Below are positions 1 through 5,659 of a stretch of DNA of 12,677 bases, piece by piece (the first letter of the stretch is position 1; each line of letters opens with the position of its first letter). The translations under genes were made by a program, and so were the position numbers. Below the pieces are notes generated by a model. It worked only from the letters and a program-made list of their open reading frames with translations. It searched no databases and was not told the origin of the DNA. Source of the stretch: Kiritimatiellia bacterium (GTDB lineage Bacteria; Verrucomicrobiota; Kiritimatiellia; RFP12; UBA1067); the NCBI GenBank assembly GCA_017521065.1, contig JAFXEA010000120.1, positions 1 to 12,677 on the forward strand, written 5' to 3'.

Positions 1-191
1 CAGTGCGTGAACACATAACCGCTCTTCTCCGGCGCGGTGCGAGTCGTATAACTCGCAGCAGTCTCGGCGGTCGTCGTCGAGAGCACGTTGGTCGTGCTCC
101 CTGCAACCGTCTGCTGTTTTACGTGCACAACTGCGGCGTTGCCGCAAAGTGCCGCCGCAAGCAGCGTCAACAATGGGAATATCCGTTTCAT
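1..191 (-). CDS. Secreted protein, 5' part only (runs off the window)
   Basis: The frame opens with ATG at 191-189 and stays open to base 1, giving about 63 residues of a longer protein. A GGAAG ribosome-binding site lies about 6 nt before the ATG. The N-terminus (MKRIFPLLTLLAAALCGNAA) is a Sec signal peptide: two basic residues, a hydrophobic core and an A-x-A-like exit. The mature part is rich in Thr, Ser and Ala, then reads TAPEKSGYVFTHW. That resembles the start of the short beta-grasp repeats (InlB B-repeat / Listeria-Bacteroides type) found in surface proteins; this match is from memory and only about 13 residues are visible. The gene follows the BspA-like gene by about 39 nt on the same strand, so the two probably form one transcript for extracellular proteins. 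Its function and total length cannot be judged here. Confidence 0.72.
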   Translation of the reverse strand, partial: MKRIFPLLTLLAAALCGNAAVVHVKQQTVAGSTTNVLSTTTAETAASYTTRTAPEKSGYVFTH

Positions 192-230
192 GTCGTCTTC
201 CGTTCCATTTCGGAAACCGCCAATCTTCCG

Positions 231-2186
231 TTATTCCGCCGCACCTTCTTTGACGGCATACTGCTTGATGCCGCTCGGAGAAAGGCCAAGCCGCGTCAAA
301 CCGTTCACGTAATTGAGCGTATCGCCCGAAAGCGTACCATAGCCCATCTTCGAATAGATGTACGAAACCGCATTTGCCGCTGAAAGCGACGAACCGTTCA
401 CAAGCTGAGTATTCCCGCACTTGAGAACCCCGTTTGCCAACGTAAGATCTGCCGCCTTATCGGCATAAAGCCAATAAAGCGCATTCATGACCTTTTCCTC
501 ATTCGGCACATTACGCGAGAACGTAACCGATGCGCGCTCGCCCATGGCCGGAATCGTCGTAAGGGAAAGCGGAAGCAGATTATCTTCCTGCACGTAAACT
601 TCAATCGACACCTTCGCAAGATCAACATCCCAATCCTTCGAGACCTGCCATGAAACCGTATGCTCCACATTTGCCGCGACGCCGTCGCCGACATTCGCCT
701 CCGTGCCGTCCAAAAAAGTCTCGGGACGCAACACCTTGGCAAAACTGCGATTCCCATCCTCAAACGCAAGCATCCTGACATTCACCTTATCTTTCGTGCT
801 CGTTACCTTGTACTTGATATCCATAATCGTCGGATCGCTTGGCCGCATCGCGTTCGAAATCACCTTGCCACCAAGTGCCACCCATTCACCATTAACCTTC
901 TTCGCAAATTTCATATTGCCGCGCATATACGGCGTCCACTGTTCTTTGTGCTCTAAAAGCACAAGAACTTCTCTGGACTCCGAAATATCGGAATTAAACA
1001 TCCCATTTGGAGGCAATCCTTCAAACCTTATGCTTTCCAAATATGGGTGATTCCAAAATGCAGATTGTCCTATAAATTCAACGCTTTTGGGAATAACAAG
1101 AGTTCCTTTTAACTGAGACGCATAGGAGGTTCCTTGGTCACCACCTTTAAATGCCCAGTGTCCTATGTATTTAAGTTTTTCAGGAAGTGTCAATCCTTCA
1201 TATATAGCACTATCAAATGCCTGAACACCAACTTTCATAACACTATTTGGTAATAACACACTACCAACCTGACAAGATAATCTATTTCCTTGGTCAATAT
1301 ACTGCAAAAATTCACAATTCAAAAACGCGAATTCTTCTATTTCTTCAAGACCACTTGAAAAACAAACCTCACCACTATACTCCTGAAAAGTGCTATACTT
1401 AATCGTTTTCAAAGATGAAGGTAATTTAATACGCCCAAATACCGTGCTTTTAGCAAATGCTTCTTCACCTAAATACTTCAGTGAATCTAAACTTACCCCA
1501 ACAACCATATCCTCTGTACGGACTCCATTATCGTAGAAATGCTCCCAACTAGTCGCGCCTCTAACACCATAAAACGCTCGTGCACCTATATTCGTCACAG
1601 TTGACATTAACTCATGTGCGGTAATCGAACTCGAACTTCCATTTGAAAATAATTGAAAAGAATCCGAACAATTTATACCACAATTTTCAAATGCAGAATC
1701 TTCAATTGATTGCAAAATAAATCTCCCTCTTGGATACATATTATCATACATTTCCTCGCAAAAAACACCCTGAAAGTTAGGACAATCTTTAAAAGCCTTC
1801 GTGCAAATTGTAAGATAAATCTTATTACTTGTAAACTCTCGCCAGTAACCATCTTGTATTGTAATTTTTGTTAAATATTCATTCCCTTCAAAAGCCGAAG
1901 CACCAATCTTAACAATCCAATCGCATCCAAAATACTCATTCCTTTCATCTGTATATGGAGCAATCTCAGAAATGATATCGGCGACATTAATTGTCATTTC
2001 ATATTGATCGGCTGTCAATAAAATCGCCTTCTCTAGCACTATACTCTTCACATCTTTATCTGTTTCATCAATAGTATACAGCCACTCTATACCATTGACT
2101 GTCACACGCCTTGTTTCTGACATTTCTCCTATACACGATAAAGCAAAACAAATACTTACAACCATCATACCAATTTTCTTCAGCAT
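231..2186 (-). CDS. BspA-like secreted leucine-rich-repeat protein
   Basis: A 651-aa protein. I place the start at ATG 2186 because AAAGGAG sits 7-8 nt upstream and the next residues (MLKKIGMMVVSICFALSC) form a signal peptide; ALSC is a weak lipobox, so a lipoprotein is possible. The frame stays open to 2270, but that extension lacks a ribosome-binding site. Residues about 90-390 hold some nine BspA/TpLRR (LRR_5) repeats of the type I-G-x-x-A-F-x-x-C/N-x-x-L, for example KIGASAFEGNEYL, NIGARAF, YIGHWAF and FIGQSAF. These build a parallel solenoid used for binding proteins or surfaces. From about residue 448 to the end is a separate module (DPTIMDIKYKV, RPETFLDGTEANVGDG, NALYWLYADKAADLTLANG, YVNGLTRLGLSPSGIKQY) that I remember as a recurring C-terminal unit of secreted proteins in uncultured Kiritimatiellota; this is not verified. 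The LRR half is markedly AT-richer than the C-terminal module. Ligand unknown. Confidence 0.88.
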   Translation of the reverse strand: MLKKIGMMVVSICFALSCIGEMSETRRVTVNGIEWLYTIDETDKDVKSIVLEKAILLTADQYEMTINVADIISEIAPYTDERNEYFGCDWIVKIGASAFEGNEYLTKITIQDGYWREFTSNKIYLTICTKAFKDCPNFQGVFCEEMYDNMYPRGRFILQSIEDSAFENCGINCSDSFQLFSNGSSSSITAHELMSTVTNIGARAFYGVRGATSWEHFYDNGVRTEDMVVGVSLDSLKYLGEEAFAKSTVFGRIKLPSSLKTIKYSTFQEYSGEVCFSSGLEEIEEFAFLNCEFLQYIDQGNRLSCQVGSVLLPNSVMKVGVQAFDSAIYEGLTLPEKLKYIGHWAFKGGDQGTSYASQLKGTLVIPKSVEFIGQSAFWNHPYLESIRFEGLPPNGMFNSDISESREVLVLLEHKEQWTPYMRGNMKFAKKVNGEWVALGGKVISNAMRPSDPTIMDIKYKVTSTKDKVNVRMLAFEDGNRSFAKVLRPETFLDGTEANVGDGVAANVEHTVSWQVSKDWDVDLAKVSIEVYVQEDNLLPLSLTTIPAMGERASVTFSRNVPNEEKVMNALYWLYADKAADLTLANGVLKCGNTQLVNGSSLSAANAVSYIYSKMGYGTLSGDTLNYVNGLTRLGLSPSGIKQYAVKEGAAE

Positions 2187-2224
2187 ACCATTACTCCTTT
2201 CCGCGCCTGTTGTTTGCACGTTGG

Positions 2225-2250
2225 CACTCTTGGCGCAGAAAAGAAGAGTG
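2225..2250 (-). promoter_or_regulatory. Inverted repeat just upstream of the BspA-like gene
   Basis: CACTCTT (2225-2231) and AAGAGTG (2244-2250) form a 7-bp perfect inverted repeat with a 12-nt loop. It ends about 40 nt before the ATG at 2186. It could be a leader hairpin or an operator; the sequence alone does not say which. Confidence 0.35.
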
Positions 2251-2317
2251 GCGTGCCTTTCAAAATCCATGTCTTAACCGAGGCATCGCCAAACGCCTTG
2301 AAGAAACACGAACAGAA

Positions 2318-2351
2318 GACACGCCACGTAGAATACACTACGTGACGCATC
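2318..2351 (-). promoter_or_regulatory. 14-bp hairpin upstream of the BspA-like gene
   Basis: Read on the minus strand, 2351-2338 and 2331-2318 form a 14-bp continuous stem with a 6-nt loop (2337-2332). Seven inner pairs are perfect (CACGTAG/CTACGTG). Three outer pairs are G-U, which pair only in RNA of this strand (in DNA they would be mismatches). That favours a transcript-level structure about 130 nt before the ATG, such as a leader hairpin or the end of an upstream RNA. A pyrimidine-rich stretch follows it, but there is no clean U-tract, so I do not call it a terminator. Confidence 0.45.
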
Positions 2352-2402
2352 TCACATATCCAGCTCCTTCAATGAAAATTGGCGATTTTCGGTTAAAGCC
2401 AA

Positions 2403-2498
2403 ATACGCAAGATTGCGTACGTTGCCGCGGTCCCGTGTAGGATCACGCGGCTCCTCCTTCAACCGTGCAATGTGCCACGGCGAATAAAAGGTTTTGCC
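2403..2498 (-). repeat. Structured spacer repeat, copy 1
   Basis: One of four copies of a roughly 75-95-nt sequence between the accessory genes. Read on the minus strand it has an AAAACCTTTT-type entry, a hairpin around CCGTGGCAC...CACGG, a purine stretch GAAGGAGGAG, a second hairpin (GCCGCG/CGCGGC with inner GGA/TCC) and a third hairpin (GTACGCA-ATCT-TGCGTAT, one G-U pair). The stems differ between copies while pairing is mostly kept. This copy lies about 220 nt upstream of the BspA-like gene. Confidence 0.75.
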
Positions 2499-2556
2499 TT
2501 GGGGTTAGTAAAGAGTAAAGGGTAAAGAGAAAAGAGTGAAGAGTTTTAGGTTTGAC

Positions 2557-2577
2557 GGGCACGCGAGACGCGTGCCC
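2557..2577. repeat. GC-rich spacer hairpin (island C)
   Basis: GGGCACGCG (2557-2565) and CGCGTGCCC (2569-2577) pair perfectly over 9 bp around an AGA loop, followed by CTACCGTTTCATTC. The same tail follows a different but equally self-complementary stem at 4376-4397, and CTACCGTTT follows the stem at 5932-5952. The stem sequence changes while the hairpin shape and tail persist. Such hairpins are widespread in spacers of uncultured bacteria, from memory; their role is unknown. Confidence 0.6.
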
Positions 2578-2628
2578 CTACCGTTTCATTCGAGTTCCGA
2601 CTTCAGACATCGGACTTCCAACCTAATT

Positions 2629-2695
2629 TTCGTGTGTTTCGTGTATTTCGTGGTTAAATTCATCCACTTCTACACGATCTACACGGTTAAAACAC
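2629..2695. repeat. CGYGYRNNN minisatellites (island C)
   Basis: Two short tandem tracts lie back to back. The first, on the plus strand, has units CGTGTGTTT, CGTGTATTT and CGTGGTTAA. The second, on the minus strand, has units CGTGTAGAT and CGTGTAGAA. Both share a 9-nt unit with core CGTGTA and both abut a TTAA block. The same arrangement recurs in island D (about 4440-4507). Confidence 0.55.
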
Positions 2696-2717
2696 TCCTA
2701 ACTCATCCATTCACCAG

Positions 2718-2832
2718 CTAACCTTCAGGCCATTTGACAGGTTCTTTGCAAGCAGCCCCCGCCTCTATCAAAGAGCATTCATCGATCTAAGCGATATAGC
2801 CGACTTCCCTTGCCCTCCATCGGCTGAAATTC
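2718..2832. repeat. 115-nt block duplicated at 4537-4653
   Basis: From CTAACCTTCAGGCC to CGGCTGAAATTC this block is roughly 85% identical by eye to 4537-4653. It holds two small hairpins: ATCG/CGAT in both copies (extended to ATCGC/GCGAT in the other), and AGCCGA/TCGGCT here. Neither copy has a convincing open frame. The order repeat - GC hairpin - minisatellites - block is the same in both places, so a whole spacer of about 400 bp was duplicated. Confidence 0.7.
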
Positions 2833-2896
2833 AATGCACCATATTATACGCTTTCCGCTACAATACGGCAAATTCACATCATTACTCCGCTAAACA

Positions 2897-2945
2897 AATC
2901 AGTTCTCTTTTCTTCCTTTCATTGCTTGGTTACTGATGTGAAAAT
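2897..2945. repeat. 49-bp direct repeat, left copy
   Basis: This sequence differs from 3857-3905 at one base only (AGTTCTC here, AGTTATC there); the copies start exactly 960 bp apart. Each has ATCAGT and ACTGAT as short inverted ends inside it. Together they bracket the MntA/HepT pair and the decayed partner gene. The copies are far more alike than any other repeat here, so the event is recent or the site is maintained. Confidence 0.8.
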
Positions 2946-2957
2946 CCATTAAATTCA

Positions 2958-3332
2958 TCAAAATGCCTCGTCTTGCCTTTTAGCATCTTGATATTCTTTC
3001 ATTGCCGTAATTTTCGCTATCGCTTCAGGAGCAAATTCCTTTGCTCCCTTCCAAAGCTGATACTCGTCAACTCCAAAATATCCGTGTATGAGAACATCTC
3101 TAAAGCCAGCCATATCTCTCCATCTGACTTCTGGATGAGCTTCTCTAAATTCTCTCGTAAGATTTTTCGTCGCTTCACCGGCAATCTCGAAACTTGATGT
3201 TACAGCTCGTATGAGCAGTTTAGATTCCAAAAAAGCATCGCATTCCACATCTTCAGTAAAGGTAATCGTCTCTTGCAAAGCATCTACTATGTGAATCAGA
3301 AAAATGCCGTCGGTCATGTCCCCCGCCTTCAT
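2958..3332 (-). CDS. hepT: HepT-like HEPN toxin of a MntA/HepT pair
   Basis: A 124-aa protein of the HepT/DUF86 HEPN family, all-helical RNases that act as toxins in type VII toxin-antitoxin pairs. The diagnostic R-x4-H-x-Y motif is intact at R78-D-V-L-I-H83-G-Y85; H83 is the RNase residue and the Tyr is the target of AMPylation in characterised systems. The family segment RAVTSSFEIAGEATKNL (residues 42-58) is present and length is normal. The ATG at 3332 overlaps the end of mntA by 4 nt (ATGA), which implies translational coupling. A second ATG at 3317 gives an N-terminus (MTDGIFLIHIVDALQ) closer to the family norm, so it may be the true start. No key residue is missing, so the pair should be functional. 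Substrate RNA is unknown here. Confidence 0.9.
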   Translation of the reverse strand: MKAGDMTDGIFLIHIVDALQETITFTEDVECDAFLESKLLIRAVTSSFEIAGEATKNLTREFREAHPEVRWRDMAGFRDVLIHGYFGVDEYQLWKGAKEFAPEAIAKITAMKEYQDAKRQDEAF

Positions 3333-3619
3333 ATCGCAACAGCCTCCTTCTTAATATACTTACCTATATATGGACTTAAACCTCTATCGGAAACAACATC
3401 CACCTTTCGTCTAAAATACGATTTCAAAGCATCGCCTAATCTTACTTGCGCTCCAAACTCCGCATCGCCACCAAATTTCACCAAAAAATCAACGTCACTC
3501 TCAGGCGTTTCCTCTTTACGTGCACACGAACCGAACACCCAAAGCTTTTCAGCTTTGTGCGCCCTTGCGATAGCGTATATCTCATCACGCTTCGCACGTA
3601 TCTCATCAAGCATGCACAT
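3329..3619 (-). CDS. mntA: MntA-like minimal nucleotidyltransferase antitoxin
   Basis: A 96-aa minimal nucleotidyltransferase, the antitoxin of HepT. The family motif is clear: G30-S31-C-A-R, then D42-x-D44 (SDVDF), with a third acidic residue at D74 (KVDVV). These bind the metal ions and ATP. In characterised pairs the enzyme adds AMP to the Tyr of the HEPN toxin and silences it; that function is inferred from the family. Start: ATG at 3619 or the in-frame ATG at 3613; neither has a strong ribosome-binding site. A good promoter lies 24-53 nt upstream of the ATG at 3619, giving a leader of only about 16-22 nt. The gene precedes hepT with a 4-nt overlap. The promoter starts just beyond the stop of the decayed partner gene, so this pair has its own transcription unit. 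Confidence 0.9.
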   Translation of the reverse strand: MCMLDEIRAKRDEIYAIARAHKAEKLWVFGSCARKEETPESDVDFLVKFGGDAEFGAQVRLGDALKSYFRRKVDVVSDRGLSPYIGKYIKKEAVAI

Positions 3620-3642
3620 TTATATACTCAAAAAACACCTAT

Positions 3643-3672
3643 ATGATACCACTTACTCTCGCCGCTTTCAAC
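3643..3672 (-). promoter_or_regulatory. Sigma70-type promoter of mntA-hepT
   Basis: On the minus strand TTGAAA (3672-3667), a 17-nt spacer and TATCAT (3648-3643). Each hexamer matches the consensus at five of six positions and the spacing is ideal. Expected transcription start is near 3636. Confidence 0.65.
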
Positions 3673-3680
3673 CCTCACGT

Positions 3681-3854
3681 TCACCGCGAAGAACTGGGCG
3701 ACGTGAATTCCGAGAACCTTTCTGCCTGTCTGCGCAGCAAATCCTCGAAATACTCATGGAAAGATTTGATTCCTGACGAGAGTTCTTTTTTCACTTTCCA
3801 CAGTTCTTCCATCGCTTCGGCGCATTCTCTCTGGCACCACACCAGTATATCGTT
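3681..3854 (-). pseudogene. Decayed second copy of the PIN-partner gene
   Basis: The minus-strand frame from 3854 to the stop at 3681-3683 reads ...CQRECAEAMEELWKVKKEL..., then HEYFEDLLRRQAERF. It aligns with the small partner of the PIN gene at 4688-4864 (CQMIYDETLEEMWRIKRAL; DEYIADLLKYQEEER). DNA similarity extends upstream: the intact gene has GGAGGTGCCAGATGATATAT where this copy has a GTGGTGCCAGAGAGAATG-type sequence. The ribosome-binding site and start ATG are therefore lost. A 43-aa product from the internal ATG at 3812 remains possible but has no clear ribosome-binding site. The matching PIN gene is absent: an in-frame TGA sits at 3857-3855, exactly where the 49-bp repeat begins. This suggests that a second PIN module was cut away by whatever created the repeat. 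Confidence 0.6.
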
Positions 3855-3856
3855 TC

Positions 3857-3905
3857 AATCAGTTATCTTTTCTTCCTTTCATTGCTTGGTTACTGATGTG
3901 AAAAT
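3857..3905. repeat. 49-bp direct repeat, right copy
   Basis: Partner of 2897-2945 with 48 of 49 bases identical. Its left edge coincides with the breakpoint of the decayed partner gene; its right edge lies about 55 nt from the stop of the 73-aa gene. No encoded protein is evident. The minus strand is purine-rich (ATGAAAGGAAGAAAAGA). Confidence 0.8.
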
Positions 3906-3959
3906 GTTACAACGAAGCAAACATTTGATCGTAGACAACACCGTCTTTTGCGTTACGTC

Positions 3960-4181
3960 TCACAGTCCATGAACTTTTTCAAAGCGGCGCCAGAAAGCTC
4001 GTTCCTGCACCGGAGTATACTTCCTCTCAGAATTGGCGGCAGTAGGCAATTTAGATGATGACTTCACGCCTGAAAATAAGGCGTGAACAATCTTATTGGC
4101 GGCCTTGGGGTCGTCAGTGTAAAAGTTCGCTGTTATACTTGATGTTGCCATAAAATTACCCTCGCTTTCATCTAAAGACAT
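3960..4181 (-). CDS. Small protein of unknown function (73 aa)
   Basis: I do not recognise a named family. From ATG 4181 the protein is 73 aa: MSLDESEGNF, then MATSSITANFYTDDPKAANK, then a Ser/Lys-rich linker and a basic, aromatic C-terminus (YTPVQERAFWRRFEKVHGL) that looks helical. There is no signal peptide or membrane segment. The open frame extends to 4394, but that part is the structured spacer repeat and is unlikely to be coding. Start 4181 is preceded by GGAG at 5 nt and lies about 20 nt from the predicted transcription start. An alternative start is ATG 4151 (63 aa, GAGG at 8 nt). Small proteins opening with MATSSI and a D-x-K-A segment seem, from memory, to occur near toxin-antitoxin genes; an antitoxin role would fit the surroundings but is only a guess. 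Confidence 0.65.
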   Translation of the reverse strand: MSLDESEGNFMATSSITANFYTDDPKAANKIVHALFSGVKSSSKLPTAANSERKYTPVQERAFWRRFEKVHGL

Positions 4182-4206
4182 AATTTCTCCATCAAAAAGC
4201 GTCAAT

Positions 4207-4212
4207 ATTATA
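4207..4212 (-). promoter_or_regulatory. -10 element for the 73-aa gene
   Basis: A perfect TATAAT on the minus strand, 25 nt upstream of ATG 4181. No good -35 hexamer is seen at 16-18 nt upstream. It lies just inside the cassette, beyond the end of the truncated repeat copy 2. Confidence 0.5.
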
Positions 4213-4256
4213 TCATTTTTACGTCGATAATGATAGGTGCGAAAATTTAATTGATA

Positions 4257-4333
4257 TTGCCCCGGGCCTTGTAGGATCACGCAGCTCCTCCTTTCAACCG
4301 TGCATTGTGCCACGGCGAATAAAAGGTTTTGCC
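4257..4333 (-). repeat. Structured spacer repeat, copy 2 (truncated)
   Basis: This matches copy 1 through the first two hairpin regions and the GAAAGGAGGAG stretch, then stops at GGGGCAA. The third hairpin (AACGTACGC type) is replaced by unrelated AT-rich DNA holding the promoter of the 73-aa gene. The break between hairpin 2 and hairpin 3 may mark a recombination point. Confidence 0.7.
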
Positions 4334-4375
4334 TGTCGGTTAGTTTCGGGTTGCAGGTTTCGGGTTCAGGGTTTC

Positions 4376-4397
4376 GGCGGTCACGGGGTGACACGCC
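4376..4397. repeat. GC-rich spacer hairpin (island D)
   Basis: GGCGGTCAC and GTGACaCGCC pair around GGG with one bulged A, followed by CTACCGTTTCATTC. It matches the hairpin at 2557-2577 in position and tail, but not in stem sequence. Confidence 0.5.
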
Positions 4398-4536
4398 CTA
4401 CCGTTTCATTCAACTTACTACTTCACACCATCCCCAACATTCCGTGTATTCCGTGGTTAAATTCCAACATCGAGCCACTTCTACACGTTCTACACGATCT
4501 ACACGGCTAAAAACCCCAACACGAAACAACTCTAAA

Positions 4537-4653
4537 CTAACCTTCAGGCCATTCGGCAGGTTCTTGTGCAAGCAAAACCCGCCTCTATCAAAGATCATTC
4601 ATCGCTCTCATGCGATATAGCCAACAGCCCTTGCATACTATCGGCTGAAATTC
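4537..4653. repeat. 117-nt block duplicated at 2718-2832
   Basis: Second copy of the block described at 2718-2832. Here the inner hairpin is ATCGC/GCGAT. The AGCCGA arm has changed to AGCCAA, so the second hairpin is weakened. It ends 34 nt before the stop codon of the PIN-partner gene. Confidence 0.7.
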
Positions 4654-4687
4654 TGTCGCATCCGTTCAGTCTCGGACTGAAATGTCA

Positions 4688-4864
4688 TTACGCAAAAGCG
4701 CAATTATGCGTAACCGGAATTACTTCCGCAAACTTTACGCCACGCTTACGCTCTTCCTCTTGATACTTCAAGAGATCAGCGATATACTCGTCCCACGCTT
4801 CATGCGCAGTACTGAGAGCTCGCTTTATGCGCCACATTTCTTCAAGTGTTTCGTCATATATCAT
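4688..4864 (-). CDS. Small partner of the PIN-domain toxin (putative antitoxin)
   Basis: A 58-aa protein: MIYDETLEEMWRIKRAL, then DEYIADLLKYQEEERKRG and a short tail. I chose ATG 4864 because a perfect AGGAGG lies 6 nt before it. The same reading frame is also open from the broken PIN gene, but the strong site shows that this is a separate gene. Families of small, charged, helical proteins beginning (M)xYDxxLEExWxIK are commonly encoded directly after PIN genes of this type, from memory; an antitoxin or accessory role is inferred from that pairing. In the repaired PIN frame the two genes overlap by 11 nt, so they were translationally coupled. A decayed relative lies at 3681-3854. No DNA-binding motif is evident in the short sequence. 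Confidence 0.7.
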   Translation of the reverse strand: MIYDETLEEMWRIKRALSTAHEAWDEYIADLLKYQEEERKRGVKFAEVIPVTHNCAFA

Positions 4865-5347
4865 CTGGCACCTCCTCTTGTAACATTTGCGGCGTGCAGA
4901 TTTCCGCACACACATATCCATTATCCGCGCAGACTTTTTAATTTTAGGTATCATCTGTGCATTGGTGATATGTTTGAAGTTCCATGAGACAAGATAATCC
5001 ATTCCTGCTACCGCCGCAAATGCAATATGCACAGCATCTTCCTTAAATTGAGCAGGAACAGCATTCGCCTCTACAAGTTTTTGTGCTAGCATTGCCACAT
5101 CAGGATGAAATGGTATATCAACAATATCCCGCAACGCATCCATCCGCCGTTTTGCCGCTTCTGGATCACCTTTTTCCGCTTCGCGGCGAACTGCTGGCGA
5201 CACAAACAACTCAAACATTTCAGATGCCATCTTCCACCATTCACGAGTCGTCATTTGCCGCCCTGCAAGCGCAAGATTGTTCGTAGGCAATGCAGTCGCA
5301 TCACTGACCACGGTTGTCTCAACATAGACTTTCTTTTTATCCGACAT
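4854..5347 (-). pseudogene. VapC-like PIN-domain toxin gene with a -1 frameshift
   Basis: The N-terminal 138 residues are a PIN-family RNase: MSDKKKVYVETTVVS (E10 at the usual first acidic position), ALAGRQMTTREWW, FVSPAVRREAEKGDPEAAKRR, FKEDAVHIAFAAVAGMDYLVSWNFKHITNA and PKIKK. After the A-run at 4939-4935 the frame yields a non-family sequence (SARIMDMCVRKSARRK). The frame that takes over after a -1 step gives VCADNGYVCAEICTPQMLQE, the standard end of this family, and stops at 4856-4854. One A is missing from the run, so the repaired protein would be about 164 aa, the usual length. Unrepaired, the frame runs without a stop into the partner gene and would make a 219-aa fusion. AAGGAG lies 6 nt before the ATG and an extended -10 promoter lies upstream. 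It could be a real mutation, a sequencing error, or a site read by slippage. Confidence 0.8.
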
Positions 5348-5373
5348 TGCCTTCTCCTTTCTTTATGGAGTTA

Positions 5374-5382
5374 ATTATACCA
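5374..5382 (-). promoter_or_regulatory. Extended -10 promoter of the PIN gene
   Basis: On the minus strand TGG-TATAAT, an extended -10 with a perfect hexamer. The longer string TTTGGTATAATTAA is also found before the branching-enzyme gene (9828-9840). The expected transcription start leaves a leader of about 20 nt containing AAGGAG. Confidence 0.65.
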
Positions 5383-5414
5383 AATTTCTTTAATCAATTG
5401 ACATCTAAACACCT

Positions 5415-5511
5415 CATACGCATAATTGCATACGTTGCTGCGGTCCTTGTCAGGATTCCGCAGCCCCTCCTTCCACCGTGCAATGTGCCACGTTCTATCA
5501 AAAGTTTTACC
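5415..5511 (-). repeat. Structured spacer repeat, copy 3
   Basis: Minus-strand hairpin 2 is GCTGCGG/CCGCAGC with inner CC/GG. Hairpin 3 is CGTATGCA-ATTA-TGCGTATG with two G-U pairs, full length only as minus-strand RNA. Hairpin 1 is damaged (CACGTT instead of CACGGT). It lies about 35 nt upstream of the -10 of the PIN gene. Confidence 0.75.
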
Positions 5512-5525
5512 CTTTCGGGCCGGTA

Positions 5526-5546
5526 GCGGATTTATGGGCAATCCGC
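5526..5546. repeat. Hairpin GCGGATT/AATCCGC in island A
   Basis: A 7-bp perfect stem with a 7-nt loop, followed by CCTCTATAAAGATCA. A similar tail (CCTCTATCAAAGATCATT or close) follows in islands C and D, and GATGTCAAAGATCATG follows the hairpin at 7331-7350 in island B. The hairpin plus tail is thus a common module. Confidence 0.45.
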
Positions 5547-5603
5547 CTCTATAAAGATCAACTGTTTCAGCCCTCACCAAGCCCATTTGGTGAAAACAAG
5601 TCG

Positions 5604-5644
5604 AATAATAGCACTTACAGACATCAAAAGCAACCGGAAAGTTG
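5604..5644. repeat. 41-nt block shared with 7402-7442
   Basis: ATAATAGCACTTACAG followed by (A/G)CATCAAA(A/C)GCAACCG and a GTTG end occurs here and at 7402-7442. A third partial copy (TCAAAAGCAACCG) lies at about 5885-5916, where it is followed by the GC-rich hairpin, as in island B. It is part of the shared plan of islands A and B. Confidence 0.65.
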
Positions 5645-5659
5645 ATAAGATCTAACCTA

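Larger units (their letters stand above)
4182..4687. other. Spacer island D
   Basis: This stretch between the 73-aa gene and the PIN-partner gene holds the -10 element, repeat copy 2, the hairpin at 4376-4397, two minisatellite tracts (plus near 4440-4460; minus near 4479-4507) and the duplicated block 4537-4653. Apart from these I see no gene. Confidence 0.6.

Noticed and set aside
2187..2270. 28-residue N-terminal extension of the BspA-like protein
   Set aside because: It would bury the signal peptide inside the protein and has no ribosome-binding site, while ATG 2186 has an excellent one.
3858..3905. Terminator or small gene in the 49-bp repeat
   Set aside because: The stem is only six bases with a long purine loop, and the open frame beginning at its ATG is short with no sign of translation.
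4182..4394. N-terminal extension of the 73-aa protein to 144 aa
   Set aside because: The extension translates the structured spacer repeat and crosses the -10 element at 4207-4212.
4934..4942. Confirmed programmed frameshift at the PIN gene
   Set aside because: The slip site is T-AAA-AAG rather than A-AAA-AAG, and I see no clear stimulatory hairpin or internal ribosome-binding site at the right distance. A one-base loss is simpler.
5371..5586. 71-aa minus-strand gene
   Set aside because: It covers the PIN promoter and repeat copy 3 and its product resembles nothing but translated repeat.
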